The translations under genes and the position numbers were made by a program. This document shows positions 27,684 to 36,375 of a stretch of 64,000 nt of DNA, in pieces (the stretch's first letter is position 1; every line of letters starts with the position of its first letter). Source of the DNA: Pedobacter ginsenosidimutans. Its GTDB lineage: Bacteria; Bacteroidota; Bacteroidia; Sphingobacteriales; Sphingobacteriaceae. The notes under the pieces were generated by a model. That model was not told the DNA's origin. It saw only the letters and a program-made list of their open reading frames with translations, and ran no database searches. The stretch covers positions 62,001-126,000 of the forward strand of contig NZ_LMZQ01000013.1 in NCBI RefSeq assembly GCF_001442625.1. Reading direction: 5' to 3'.

Positions 27684-29403
27684 AATTACTGGTGCTCTGT
27701 TGTGAATTGTAAATCTGAACATATTCGGGACTGCTTTTCAGCAATTCCTGATGGGTTCCTTCTGCAATGATTTCGCCCTGCATCAGCAAGATCACTTTAT
27801 CGTAATGTTCAACAGAAGCTATTTTTTGTGTAATGGAAAGTAAAGTTAAACCAGGATAATTTTGTTGGATGTTCTCCAAAATTCTTTTCTCCGTATTGGT
27901 ATCAACACGGGCTGTAAAATCATCAAGCAATAAGATCTTCGGATTCACCGCTAAAGCCCTGGCCAGCATAATCCGTTGTTTCTGTCCACCCGAAAGGCTG
28001 TTTCCACGTTCTGAAACAATGGTATTCAATTGATCAGGTAAGGCATCTACAAAATCTTTCAGTTCAGCGGTAGCTATGGCTTTCGCCAGCGATTCGTCCG
28101 TAACGGTATCGCTAAAGGCAATATTTTCCCTGATACTCATGTTGAACATAATACTGTCCTGAAATACGAAGCCAACCTGTTGGTGAAAATTCTCTTGGTT
28201 GTACTTTTTAATTTCTTCGTTATCAAACAGCACCGCACCAGAATCTGCTTCAATAAGACCTGTTAAAATATAAAGTAGTTGTGTTTTACCCGCAGCCGTA
28301 GGGCCGATAATAGCGGTTTTAGAACCTGCATTGGCAGAAAATGAAACCGATTTTAGAACTGGTTTTTGTCCGAAACTCAAATTAAGGTCTTTCGCTTCTA
28401 CATCCCCTCGCAATTGTGTGCTTAGCGTACCTGGATGCTTGATCTCAGCAGCATTCAGCACACTTTCTATTCTTTGGTAAGATGCTGTAGCCTGCGCAAT
28501 TACATTGCTCATAAAACCGATTACCAAAATGGGAAATATAATGAGTGTGAGATAACTGCTAAAAGCGGTAAATTCTCCCAGGGTCATCGAATTGGTGATG
28601 ACAAAGTGACCACCCAATACCAGAATGCACAAACCAGATAAATTGGCTGTAAAAACAATAACCGGAATCAGTGCCGCAAACATACGGAGAATGGAAATTC
28701 CTAAATCTCTCGCTTTGGCATTTGCATCTATAAATTTATTGTATTCTAAAGCTTGTGAATTAATTACCCGGATTAAAGCCGAGCCTAAAATACTTTCGCT
28801 AATTACTTTGTTCAGCCAATCGATCACTTCCCTACTCTTTTTGAAAAGCACTTTTACCTTGCTTAACACGTAGAAAAATGCCCCACCGATTATCGGCACA
28901 ATAGCAATCACACAAAGTGCCAGTTTCCAGTTAATCATCAGTAGCAGAATACTTGCCCCAACAATTAAAAATATAGACGAGCAGATAGAAACGATAGCCT
29001 GCGAAACAAACATTTTAATCGAATCGGCATCGGCCGTAAGATTGGTTAACAGTTTTGAGGGATTAGCCTGAATAATATAGGCATGGCTTTGTCGCGAAAT
29101 CTGATCAGATAATCTTGTTCTTAAATCTCTTGCCACACGTTCAGAAGCATAGGTCTGTACAATACTCTGCAAATAAGTAAAGATAAAAACCAGTACAATA
29201 GCCAGTGAAAACTGAAGCAGAATGGATTGAAGGTTGAAAGTTTTGTTGGTATAAGAATCGATACCGCTTGCAATAATCTTTGGTAAGAGTAAGTTGATAC
29301 CGTTACTGAGCAACGCAAACAGGATCAGCATAAAAATTAAGCCTCTGTAGTTTCCAAGTAAACTGAAAATACTCGGCTTTTTGGCTTCTTTGGTTTTTTC
29401 CAT
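27667..29403 (-). CDS. ABC exporter half, subunit with degenerate ATP site
   Basis: Half transporter of 578 residues with a six-helix membrane part and a nucleotide domain. Walker A is GPTAAGKTQ and the signature LSGGQKQR is perfect. The Walker B reads ILLLDDFTARVD, so the catalytic Glu is Asp, and the switch histidine is replaced (SITQKIA). In a dimer the partner's altered signature faces this site, so the degeneracy is consistent with a designed asymmetric exporter, as in BmrCD or TM287/288. It is the first gene; a -7-like TAAATTTG (minus, 29434-29441) lies 30 bases upstream. Confidence 0.9.
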   Translation of the reverse strand: MEKTKEAKKPSIFSLLGNYRGLIFMLILFALLSNGINLLLPKIIASGIDSYTNKTFNLQSILLQFSLAIVLVFIFTYLQSIVQTYASERVARDLRTRLSDQISRQSHAYIIQANPSKLLTNLTADADSIKMFVSQAIVSICSSIFLIVGASILLLMINWKLALCVIAIVPIIGGAFFYVLSKVKVLFKKSREVIDWLNKVISESILGSALIRVINSQALEYNKFIDANAKARDLGISILRMFAALIPVIVFTANLSGLCILVLGGHFVITNSMTLGEFTAFSSYLTLIIFPILVIGFMSNVIAQATASYQRIESVLNAAEIKHPGTLSTQLRGDVEAKDLNLSFGQKPVLKSVSFSANAGSKTAIIGPTAAGKTQLLYILTGLIEADSGAVLFDNEEIKKYNQENFHQQVGFVFQDSIMFNMSIRENIAFSDTVTDESLAKAIATAELKDFVDALPDQLNTIVSERGNSLSGGQKQRIMLARALAVNPKILLLDDFTARVDTNTEKRILENIQQNYPGLTLLSITQKIASVEHYDKVILLMQGEIIAEGTHQELLKSSPEYVQIYNSQQSTSNYELQS

Positions 29404-29466
29404 ATCAATGAAGATACCTTAAATTGTAGGCTCCAAATTTAACCCAAAGAAATGATTAAATGACTA

Positions 29467-29544
29467 AATTATTGAATGAGAGAATGTAATTTATTAGAGG
29501 GATATGCTCAGTCAATAATTCAATCATTCTCTCATTCAATAATT
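29467..29544. repeat. perfect 20-base inverted repeat
   Basis: AATTATTGAATGAGAGAATG (29467-29486) and its exact inverse complement (29525-29544) enclose 38 bases. It fills the gap between the ABC start and the end of the scramblase-like gene, reaching within 4 bases of the latter. It could terminate that transcript, but there is no T run directly after the stem. Confidence 0.75.
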
Positions 29545-29547
29545 ATC

Positions 29548-30150
29548 CTACTTACTTTCCTTCAAAACCATATCAATGGTAATGGCAGTGGCCACAATTG
29601 CAACTTTCTGATTGCTTTCGGCATAACTTGGATCGATAGACACATTGTATTTATCGGCCGTGGTGAAAACTTCTTTCAAAGCACCAGCCCACTTTTTGTT
29701 TATTTTGCCCATTTCGGCACCTGCGTTATTGGTGATACTAAAATTCCAGGCTTTCCAATCGCCAGATATTTTTGCGATCTCTTCTCCAGATGTTGGGCTC
29801 GAAATGGTAAAAGTTGGCTTGAAGAATTTAAATTTTTGTTTTATAATCCCCACTTCAACACCAAGCGGATCGGTCACAATAATTTTCGACATCCAGAAGG
29901 TCCACCCTCTTGTAATGGTGGCCTGTAACTGATCATTGGTATCGGTAATTTCTAATTTAAAAGGCATCATTCGCTTATCAACCAATAAGGTTAAAGCTTT
30001 TTGCCAGCCAGAAATACGCTGTTTAATAATCCCGATCTGAGCACCCTGATCGTTATAAACCTTATACTCGTTCGCAAACTTTAAAAAGTTTACTTTCTCA
30101 TCAATAAAATATTCGTCGCTTAAAAAAAATGGAGGAATCTGCTTGTTCAT
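29548..30150 (-). CDS. phospholipid scramblase/LURP-one-like protein
   Basis: Protein of 200 residues with the two-times-six-strand fold hinted at by repeated strand pairs: EYKVYNDQGAQIGIIKQ, FKLEITDTNDQ, SKIIVTDPLGVEVGIIKQKF, FSITNNAGAEMGKINKKW. These match the scramblase/LURP-one family (Tubby-like). The segment VSIDPSYAESNQKVAIVATAITIDMVL resembles the end of that domain. No signal peptide. The role in bacteria is not settled. It is transcribed the same way as the ABC exporter downstream, but a 144-base gap with an inverted repeat lies between. Confidence 0.75.
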   Translation of the reverse strand: MNKQIPPFFLSDEYFIDEKVNFLKFANEYKVYNDQGAQIGIIKQRISGWQKALTLLVDKRMMPFKLEITDTNDQLQATITRGWTFWMSKIIVTDPLGVEVGIIKQKFKFFKPTFTISSPTSGEEIAKISGDWKAWNFSITNNAGAEMGKINKKWAGALKEVFTTADKYNVSIDPSYAESNQKVAIVATAITIDMVLKESK

Positions 30151-30250
30151 ATTGTAGATTTAATATTAGATAAGCTGCTAAAATATATATTTTTTTTCAT
30201 TGCAGGTTCAAATAGCTGTGATAGATCATCATTGATAGCTCCCATGTAAT

Positions 30251-30403
30251 AGATCTCTCCACTCCGCGTTGCTTCGGTCGAGAGGACGACCGCTCTAGCC
30301 GAGTCAGTCAATGATAACTTGGCTAAAAAGAAATATTAGGTTAGTTTTTTCACCACAGATGCACACAGATCTTAATATCTGGGTGCATCCTTTTTATCTG
30401 TGT
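30251..30403. repeat. two intergenic palindromic repeats
   Basis: At 30251-30290 a copy of family B: AGATCTCTCCACTCCGCG followed by GCTTCGGTCGAGAGGACG. At 30351-30403 a copy of family C: CACCACAGATGCACACAGAT ... GGGTGCATCC ... ATCTGTG. Both are imperfect stem structures without coding capacity, in the gap between divergent genes 29548-30150 and cvfB. Confidence 0.7.
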
Positions 30404-30452
30404 TTAAAATTATTTCAACTGATTTAAAAACCAATTTGCAGCTAAACATTGC

Positions 30453-30460
30453 TACCTTTG
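30453..30460 (+). promoter_or_regulatory. -7 box of cvfB
   Basis: TACCTTTG fits TAnnTTTG. A TTTG at 30435-30438 lies only 14 bases upstream, closer than the usual 18-20, so the -33 box is doubtful. The box lies inside the longer reading frame that starts with TTG 30449, which argues for the ATG at 30482. Confidence 0.5.
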
Positions 30461-30481
30461 CAGCAAAAGCCATTGAAGAAA

Positions 30482-31345
30482 ATGGTTAAACCCAAACACA
30501 TGATTGAAATAGGAAAATACAACGAGTTAAGGATTTTAAGCAAAACAGAAGCTGGATTAAACTTAACCGATGGCGATAAACTGGTCATCCTCCCTTACCA
30601 ATACGTTCCAAATGGCGTAGAAATTGGCGATAACATTACCGTTTTTGTTTTTGTACAAAAAGATGGCCGCTTAACCGGTACTACCCAGAAAGCATATGCC
30701 GAAGTGGGCGATTTCGCTTTTTTGAAAGTGGTTTCTGATGGTGATGATGGCGTTTTTATGGATCTTGGGATCGATAAAGATGTATATGTACCAGACCGCG
30801 AGCAAAAAAGGCCAATGCAAAAAGGCTATAAATATGTGGTTTACCTGTATTTAGACGAAAGTAACGACCGCTTATTGGCTTCTTCTAAGCTATACGATTT
30901 TGTTGAAGAAGACGGTTTTGATTTTGAAGAAGGTGATGAGGTGAGCTTATTGATTACCGAAGAAACTGATCTTGGTTTTAACGCCATTATCAACAATACT
31001 TATATTGGTTTACTTTATAATAACGAGGTTTTTGATAATATCCAACCGGGCGAAATGCGCAAAGGCTGGATCAAGAAAATCAGAGTGGAAGGTAAGATCG
31101 ATTTAACTCTACAGCCAAGTGGTTACGGCCATATTCTCGATTCGAAAGAGATGATGTTAAGAGAGCTAAAAAAGAGTGGTGGCGTAATTGAGCTGGGCGA
31201 TAAAAGTTCTCCTGAAGATATTTATCACCGTTTCCAGATCAGTAAAAGTGCTTTCAAAAAAACCATTGGCTCACTATATAAGGAGCGTTTAATTGTACTT
31301 TCTGACGATTCGATCAGACTGATTACAGACGACGAAGCAGAATAA
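30482..31345 (+). CDS. cvfB: CvfB-like S1 RNA-binding protein
   Basis: RNA-binding protein of 287 residues with S1-like domains and a winged helix. IGKYNELRIL opens the first S1 domain; GDFAFLKVVSDGDDGVFMDLGIDKDVYVP is the second with typical glycine and aspartate pattern; a third lies at about 155-210. The winged helix is at SPEDIYHRFQISKSAFKKTIGSLYKERLI. CvfB in Firmicutes affects virulence gene RNA stability and haemolysins; in Bacteroidetes its role is unknown. I choose ATG 30482; 30500 (MIEIGKYN) is possible. Confidence 0.85.
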   Translation: MVKPKHMIEIGKYNELRILSKTEAGLNLTDGDKLVILPYQYVPNGVEIGDNITVFVFVQKDGRLTGTTQKAYAEVGDFAFLKVVSDGDDGVFMDLGIDKDVYVPDREQKRPMQKGYKYVVYLYLDESNDRLLASSKLYDFVEEDGFDFEEGDEVSLLITEETDLGFNAIINNTYIGLLYNNEVFDNIQPGEMRKGWIKKIRVEGKIDLTLQPSGYGHILDSKEMMLRELKKSGGVIELGDKSSPEDIYHRFQISKSAFKKTIGSLYKERLIVLSDDSIRLITDDEAE

Positions 31346-31380
31346 GATCGCCGCAGATCAAAAGTATAAGCACAGATTAT

Positions 31381-31545
31381 CTATAATTAGCCACGGAAAC
31401 GCAGATTAACACGGAATAATTTTCAGTGATTTCCGTGCCTCCGTGGCCAATATATAAATCGTCATTTCGACTGAAGTGAAACGAAATGGAGAAATCTCTC
31501 TAGATAGATCTCTCCATTCCACTGCGTTCCAGTCGAGATGACGAC
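31381..31545. repeat. repeat cluster between convergent genes
   Basis: At 31383-31447 a family C copy, CCACGGAAACGCAGATTAAC ... TTCCGTGCCTCCGTGG. At 31461-31545 a long family B palindrome: GTCATTTCGACTGAAGTG with its inverse TCGAGATGAC, and inner GAAATGGAGA / TCTCCATTCC. The rest of 31346-31659 (about 314 bases) holds nothing else I can name. It separates cvfB (+) from a convergent membrane protein gene (-). Confidence 0.75.
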
Positions 31546-31659
31546 GCTTTTTATTAGAGTATATCATTGATAGCGTAGTTGAAGGATCCCCGCTACGATC
31601 GAGATAACGAAATTTTTCTTTGTGTCTTCGTGGTCAATCCTAATACGAGAGGTTAAAAC

Positions 31660-32331
31660 CTAATTCAGATTAAACTTTTCACTCTGCACCTTCACCGCAT
31701 TCGAGGCCGAAACAATGGCCACGATCATAATTCCAATCACAATGGCTAAAATGACCTGTAAAGTGGAGTAAACCTTGGTTCCTGAAACAAAAATTTTTGA
31801 ACCCTTAATCAGCTCGTTCCCAACTTTAGATTGTATTTTAATTAAGGCCGAAAGCTTGGCCAGGGTTTCATCAACAGCATTTTTTCCCATCGACTCATAA
31901 ATTATTCTTCCTTCAGTACCTGCTATGTTAATTATTTTCGCCTCCAACCCCTGTTGAACGGTTAATGCTTTTTTAAGGTCGTTTAAAAAACTTTTCTCCT
32001 GTTCTACCAATAAAGTAAGTTCATATTTAGTAATGACCGAATCTATTTTACGGTTGTGTTTATTCATTTTCACCATACCAGTTGAGGGATGAACAGCACC
32101 ATTACCTAACAATGTTTCCTGAAGGATTTGATTTTTATAATATAGGTTTTCAGCAATAAAGTATAAATCTGTCGCCGGAACAAGCCTATCATTGTACATT
32201 GAAATAAAAGATTCGTTAATCTTCTCTACACTTTTATCTTCCAAAAAGCGGATCAACAAGGTGCAGCACATGATGCAGAACAGCAAAAAAGCAATTTTCA
32301 GCTTGTTTTTAAGACTAAAGGCAAATTTCAT
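31660..32331 (-). CDS. membrane four-helix-bundle sensor, no output domain
   Basis: Protein of 223 residues resembling the 4HB sensor of methyl-accepting chemotaxis receptors. Helix 1 is a membrane segment (IAFLLFCIMCCTLLIRF, about residues 14-30), followed by an extracytoplasmic helical domain with ISMYNDRLVPATDLYFIAENLYY, and a second membrane helix near 190-212 (VILAIVIGIMIVAIVSA). It ends 11 residues later: no HAMP, methylation helix or kinase. I start at ATG 32331, since the longer frame to 32523 lies mostly in the next gene. It may work through a partner. Confidence 0.7.
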   Translation of the reverse strand: MKFAFSLKNKLKIAFLLFCIMCCTLLIRFLEDKSVEKINESFISMYNDRLVPATDLYFIAENLYYKNQILQETLLGNGAVHPSTGMVKMNKHNRKIDSVITKYELTLLVEQEKSFLNDLKKALTVQQGLEAKIINIAGTEGRIIYESMGKNAVDETLAKLSALIKIQSKVGNELIKGSKIFVSGTKVYSTLQVILAIVIGIMIVAIVSASNAVKVQSEKFNLN

Positions 32332-32423
32332 ATTATAATTGGTTAGTATGTTCACCACAACAAAGACACGAAAACACAAAAGAGAATAAATCTGTGCAAT
32401 CCTTAAATCAGTGTAATCACGTT

Positions 32424-33857
32424 CTAAAAGTAGTCCTCCTGCGCTGTCTTTGCAAAAAGTTGCGGTGTAAAATTGACTAAATATAACTCTTTTTTTGCTC
32501 GCGTTACAGCAGTGTATAACCAACGGAGAAAATCGAGATCGATCATTTCTTCAGTAAGATAACCCTGATCAGCAAAAACAGCATCCCACTGTCCGCCCTG
32601 TGCTTTATGGCAGGTTACCGCATAGGCAAACTTAATTTGCAGAGCGTTATAAAAAGGATCAGCCTTAATGGCTAACATCCGCTGTCGTTTATTAGCAATA
32701 TGCTCATAATCTTCATTAAGCCCATCAAAAAGCTTTTTATTCTGCTCGTAAGGCAGATTAGCACTTTCTAAATTGAGCGTATCCAACATTACTTTGCAAC
32801 TAATCTGTCCTGCGGCCGGAAAATCCATAAACTCTAAAGTAGCATCGGCAAAACGGAAACCATAACGTTCCTCTTCTCCCCTCACGCGAATCACCTTTGC
32901 CATATCGCCATTGGCAATAAAAGCAGTATCTTCGTTCTCTGGCAGCCAGAAATAATTGTTCCGCACCACCATAATCTGATCGCCACCTGTTAATTCTTCT
33001 TCACGGTACAACAACCTTGCTCTAATCTGTTGGTTATACACATTAGCCGATTTATTGGAGCGGCAAACCACCAGGGTATTTTCCATGCCAAATTTGCGGT
33101 AAGCATATTCCAACCCTTCAACCAAACGCGCCCCGGGCATATTATATATATCGGTATAACTTTTAGTCAGGAATTTAGGCATCGGATTTTCAGGATTTTT
33201 AGCTATCTGATTTCTCAACATCGTGGCATTGGCCAAAATACCTGATTTCTTTCCTTGCCTAACCACTTCCTTTAACTCAACAGATGAAACAGTTAACGCA
33301 AACTTATCTTTGAGATATTGTTCGTTCAGTGCCGGACTATCTAAACTCCCCACAGGGGGCAACTGGGCCGTATCGCCCACAAAAAGCAAAAAGCAGTTTT
33401 TGGTATTGTACACAAACTCCAGCAGATCTCTCAATATTGAAGAACCTGTTTCGTTAAATTCATCGGCAATCATCGAGGCCTCGTCGATAATAAACAGCGT
33501 ATTTTCCGAGAGGTTAGGTGCCAGTTGAAACTGCATTTCGGGCGATGCCGCCGAGCGCTTGCGGTAAATCCGTTTATGTATAGTTAAAGCTTTTCGGTAT
33601 GAATACTGGCTCATTACTTTCGCTGCCCTTCCTGTTGGCGCAAGCAGTTCACTACGCAGATTAAATTGTTTCAAAACCTTAACCAAGGCCGCTACAGAGG
33701 TAGTTTTACCCGTACCAGCGTAACCTTTAAGCACAAAACAGCGGTACTCGTCATCCTGTTGCAAAAATACCGACATCCGCTCGCAAAAAAGCAATTGCTC
33801 CTTGGTTGGTGTATGTTCATATGCTGAAGCTATAAGTTGACTTTTATCCGGGATCAT
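32424..33857 (-). CDS. RecD-like superfamily 1 DNA helicase
   Basis: ATP-dependent helicase of the UvrD/RecD group, 477 residues. Motif I is KGYAGTGKTTS, Ia LAPTGRAAKVMS, II IIDEASMIADEF, III FVGDTAQLPPVG, and near the C-terminus VTCHKAQGGQWD with the final motif YTAVTRAKKELYLVNF. There is a long insert after motif III with FLTKSYTDIY. No exonuclease domain is seen. Likely function is DNA repair or processing in the cytoplasm. It sits upstream of the four-helix protein on the same strand. Confidence 0.88.
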   Translation of the reverse strand: MIPDKSQLIASAYEHTPTKEQLLFCERMSVFLQQDDEYRCFVLKGYAGTGKTTSVAALVKVLKQFNLRSELLAPTGRAAKVMSQYSYRKALTIHKRIYRKRSAASPEMQFQLAPNLSENTLFIIDEASMIADEFNETGSSILRDLLEFVYNTKNCFLLFVGDTAQLPPVGSLDSPALNEQYLKDKFALTVSSVELKEVVRQGKKSGILANATMLRNQIAKNPENPMPKFLTKSYTDIYNMPGARLVEGLEYAYRKFGMENTLVVCRSNKSANVYNQQIRARLLYREEELTGGDQIMVVRNNYFWLPENEDTAFIANGDMAKVIRVRGEEERYGFRFADATLEFMDFPAAGQISCKVMLDTLNLESANLPYEQNKKLFDGLNEDYEHIANKRQRMLAIKADPFYNALQIKFAYAVTCHKAQGGQWDAVFADQGYLTEEMIDLDFLRWLYTAVTRAKKELYLVNFTPQLFAKTAQEDYF

Positions 33858-33939
33858 TAATGGTTAATTGTTTAAATGGTTAATCGGTTAACTGTTTTCA
33901 GGGCGCATGAATAAAACCTGAGTTTTTAGCATCGGTCCA

Positions 33940-34105
33940 AGTTAACTAAACCGTATTGAAGCGATATCTCCCGATCTAATCGCCTGCTTGTTTTTTGCAA
34001 AAGGTTTTGATCGGGAATTTAGCGGAAAGACGGACTGCAGTAACCGACTGGCATTACAGTACCTTTTCAAACCAATACAAAGGTTTATGCGCTTTGCTCC
34101 CTGCG
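33940..34105. repeat. intergenic repeat with CCCGATC/GATCGGG arms
   Basis: TCCCGATCTAATCGCC (about 33969-33984) pairs with GATCGGGA (about 34008-34015), followed by AGCGGAAAGACGG and CTGGCATTACAGTACC. This kind of sequence recurs in gaps of related genomes (recollection, not checked). No gene is visible in 33858-34114, and it has no tRNA fold. Confidence 0.55.
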
Positions 34106-34114
34106 CACTGCCAA

Positions 34115-35254
34115 TTACAAAAGTAAGGTTTCAATCCGATGTGCCATTACCATATTTTGTTTTTTACTATAACTAAAGATGGTAAAATGACCATCCTGAG
34201 AGGCTACCAAACCAATAGATTGGGGCTGATCGTTAACAAACTGGGCCACAGAAAAGTGCCTGGTCCCTCCGAGCTGTCCGGGATAAAGAATTTTATCTTC
34301 ACCACCAACAATGGGCTCCGAAAATGCAATCTGTTCTACGGTTGGTTTACCTTTAGCACGGCCGATTTTCGCGCCAAATGCGATCAGGTCAAATTCTTCA
34401 TTGATGATCGTTGCACCGTCAACAGCTGTTAAACCTGCCAAATGCTCAACCTCGCGGCGCACGGCCCCCTGCGAAAAAATTTCGCTTTGGTTTCCGTTCT
34501 GTTTCGCCAGGTTGGATAGACCACAAAATGGAGGTTCTACCAAATACTGTATCGGATGGATAATGGATTCTTCCCACTTCGTATCGCCTTTCGGTACAAT
34601 TAGCAGGGCTCCGCCACGACCATGCGCACGCATAGAAACAGAAAACTGGATCAAAATATTAATAGGGTCGTTCCAGCTGGCTAAAACAGTCAGATCTAAC
34701 AAGGCCTGCAAAATAGGTGGACAATCTTTATTTGCACAACTGGTATCATCAACAATACGGATCTGCTCTCCTTTAAGTACGGCAACATTGGTAAACTTAC
34801 CGATGCCATAAATCCTTCGGTGTTTAATTACGATTAATCCAGGTTCAGAAACATCAACAACAAAACAAAAGTTCGGAATATTAAGGGTTGTACCCCAGAT
34901 ATAGAGTTCGCCATCCTCTTCCCAAACGCCTAAGTGAATTCCGGAGCGCTCAATCCCAGGCGCTATTTTGGTTAAGGTGTTGGCATTTAACGCTAGTTTT
35001 TTCGCAAAACGCAATGGTTTCGAGGTTTGTTCCGGCGGTAAAAAAGCAATCGAAATCCTCGGCGAATGCCCCTCTTCTTTACGCAAGCTGCTCCAAAAAG
35101 CAACGTCAATTATCGCTTCAATTATTTTTCGATCCGGTTGAGTAGCCAAATCTATTTCACCCTGTGCAATTGCATTTTTATGCAGTTTAACAAAATGTTG
35201 CTCAATAGTTGCTGCAATCGTGTTTGCCGCTTTATAGGTAGGCTTGTAACTCAT
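34115..35254 (-). CDS. DisA_N/DAC-like domain protein (possible c-di-AMP synthase)
   Basis: Protein of 379 residues. The C-terminal region (about 225-370) follows the diadenylate cyclase core: GGALLIVPKGD, then GLTAVDGATIINEEFDLIAFGAKI with the DGA motif at Asp279, and GGTRHFSVAQFV with Arg332-His333 where the RHR motif should be; the third position is Phe, not Arg. N-terminal residues 1-220 look like a separate sensor-like domain (KEEGHSPRISIAFLPPEQ, IHLGVWEEDGELYIWG). Either it makes c-di-AMP or is a non-catalytic nucleotide sensor. The gene stands alone between repeat-filled gaps, and the previous helicase is 257 bases away. Confidence 0.72.
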   Translation of the reverse strand: MSYKPTYKAANTIAATIEQHFVKLHKNAIAQGEIDLATQPDRKIIEAIIDVAFWSSLRKEEGHSPRISIAFLPPEQTSKPLRFAKKLALNANTLTKIAPGIERSGIHLGVWEEDGELYIWGTTLNIPNFCFVVDVSEPGLIVIKHRRIYGIGKFTNVAVLKGEQIRIVDDTSCANKDCPPILQALLDLTVLASWNDPINILIQFSVSMRAHGRGGALLIVPKGDTKWEESIIHPIQYLVEPPFCGLSNLAKQNGNQSEIFSQGAVRREVEHLAGLTAVDGATIINEEFDLIAFGAKIGRAKGKPTVEQIAFSEPIVGGEDKILYPGQLGGTRHFSVAQFVNDQPQSIGLVASQDGHFTIFSYSKKQNMVMAHRIETLLL

Positions 35255-35324
35255 GTTCCGAATTTAAGCCGAATATTTCGATTTTTGAATATCCGAAAGG
35301 TTTGATTTTGGTAAAAAAACATAG

Positions 35325-35505
35325 ACATTTTTACCACAGATCTTCACAGATAAACACAGATATTTTTGATATTCTTTAAACGCAAAGCGCGCAGAGACAA
35401 GATTAAGCGCAAAGAAACCAAAGAAACCAAAGTTAACTTCATATTTTGGGCGAATATCAATTCACTCAGGTTTCCGTGAACTCCGTGTTTCCGTGGCAAA
35501 AAAAC
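35325..35505. repeat. family C repeats before DUF3822
   Basis: TTTACCACAGATCTTCACAG at about 35329, and CGTGAACTCCGTGTTTCCGTGG at about 35475. These are fragments of the accacagat / ccgtggc repeat family. The rest of 35255-35555 is AT-rich, with a short tandem AAAGAAACCAAAGAAACCAA near 35411. No gene seen. Confidence 0.6.
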
Positions 35506-35555
35506 AAAGCAACCAAAAAATTAACCTCATCTTACTGTTAATCCTTAAAAAAGTC

Positions 35556-35563
35556 TATTTTTG
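35556..35563 (+). promoter_or_regulatory. -7 box of the DUF3822 gene
   Basis: TATTTTTG, five bases before ATG 35569, predicting a transcript with almost no leader. Confidence 0.65.
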
Positions 35564-35568
35564 TTTCA

Positions 35569-36375
35569 ATGAGTAACAATAGTCTCTTATTAGTCGACCC
35601 GAATTTTAAAACTGATGCATCTGCAAACTGTCATTTATTATTAAAAATAACAAATGACAGCTTTTCTTATGCTGTGATAGGTAAAGATACAGAAGAGATT
35701 AATATCATTTTTGATAAACAAGGTTGTGAAGATGTACAAAAAGAACTGAAATCTGCCTTTGAAACCGATAGTTACTTATCATTAAACTATGCAACAATAA
35801 AAGCCGCAATCCATACCTCAAATTTTATTTTTATTCCTGATGAATGGTTTGATGGTGAAAATCTATCCGTTTATGCTAAGTATTTAGGTTCTGATGCTAA
35901 AGTTTATACTAAACACAACGATAAGTTAGGTTTTAATACTGTTTTTTGTTTAGATGAGGATTTAAAAGCAAATTTACCCGAGAAAACAGATTTATTTCCC
36001 CAGTCTGAACCATTAATGGTTTTATTTAATCATTTGGCAGACGAGTCTTTATTAATCGATTTTACAGCAGTATCTTTCAATGTACTCTACATAAAAGATA
36101 AAAAAATAGTTTTTCAAAACCATTATCAATCAGAAAACGCTGAGGAATTTAATTATTTCCTGTTGCTGATGATCGAACAACTGGGTTTAACTGATGCCAT
36201 TCCCGTTTATTTACAAGGCATTATAAACGAAGATGATGAGCATTATAACTGCCTGTTAAAATACTTTAACCAACTTTATTTCTTCCTTCCCGCTGGAAAA
36301 CAAAATAGCGAATTATTGGCCGATATGCCGAAGCACTATTTCAGCGGTCTCCTTGCTTTAGATTTATGCGAATAA
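35569..36375 (+). CDS. DUF3822 family protein
   Basis: Bacteroidetes-specific protein of 268 residues, no signal or membrane segment. It reads like two repeats of an actin-like or pilus-assembly ATPase-type fold (ILLIDFTAVSFNVLYIKDKKIVF resembles the start of such a domain), but I cannot assign a role. It overlaps rsmD by 10 bases and precedes coaD, the order seen in Bacteroidetes. The protein is probably linked to that conserved cluster rather than to a pathway with known steps. Confidence 0.8.
   Translation: MSNNSLLLVDPNFKTDASANCHLLLKITNDSFSYAVIGKDTEEINIIFDKQGCEDVQKELKSAFETDSYLSLNYATIKAAIHTSNFIFIPDEWFDGENLSVYAKYLGSDAKVYTKHNDKLGFNTVFCLDEDLKANLPEKTDLFPQSEPLMVLFNHLADESLLIDFTAVSFNVLYIKDKKIVFQNHYQSENAEEFNYFLLLMIEQLGLTDAIPVYLQGIINEDDEHYNCLLKYFNQLYFFLPAGKQNSELLADMPKHYFSGLLALDLCE

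Noticed and set aside
33858..34114. tRNA or other structural RNA in this gap
   Set aside because: No acceptor/anticodon/T-arm pattern; the pairs seen (CCCGATC/GATCGGG) are those of an intergenic repeat.
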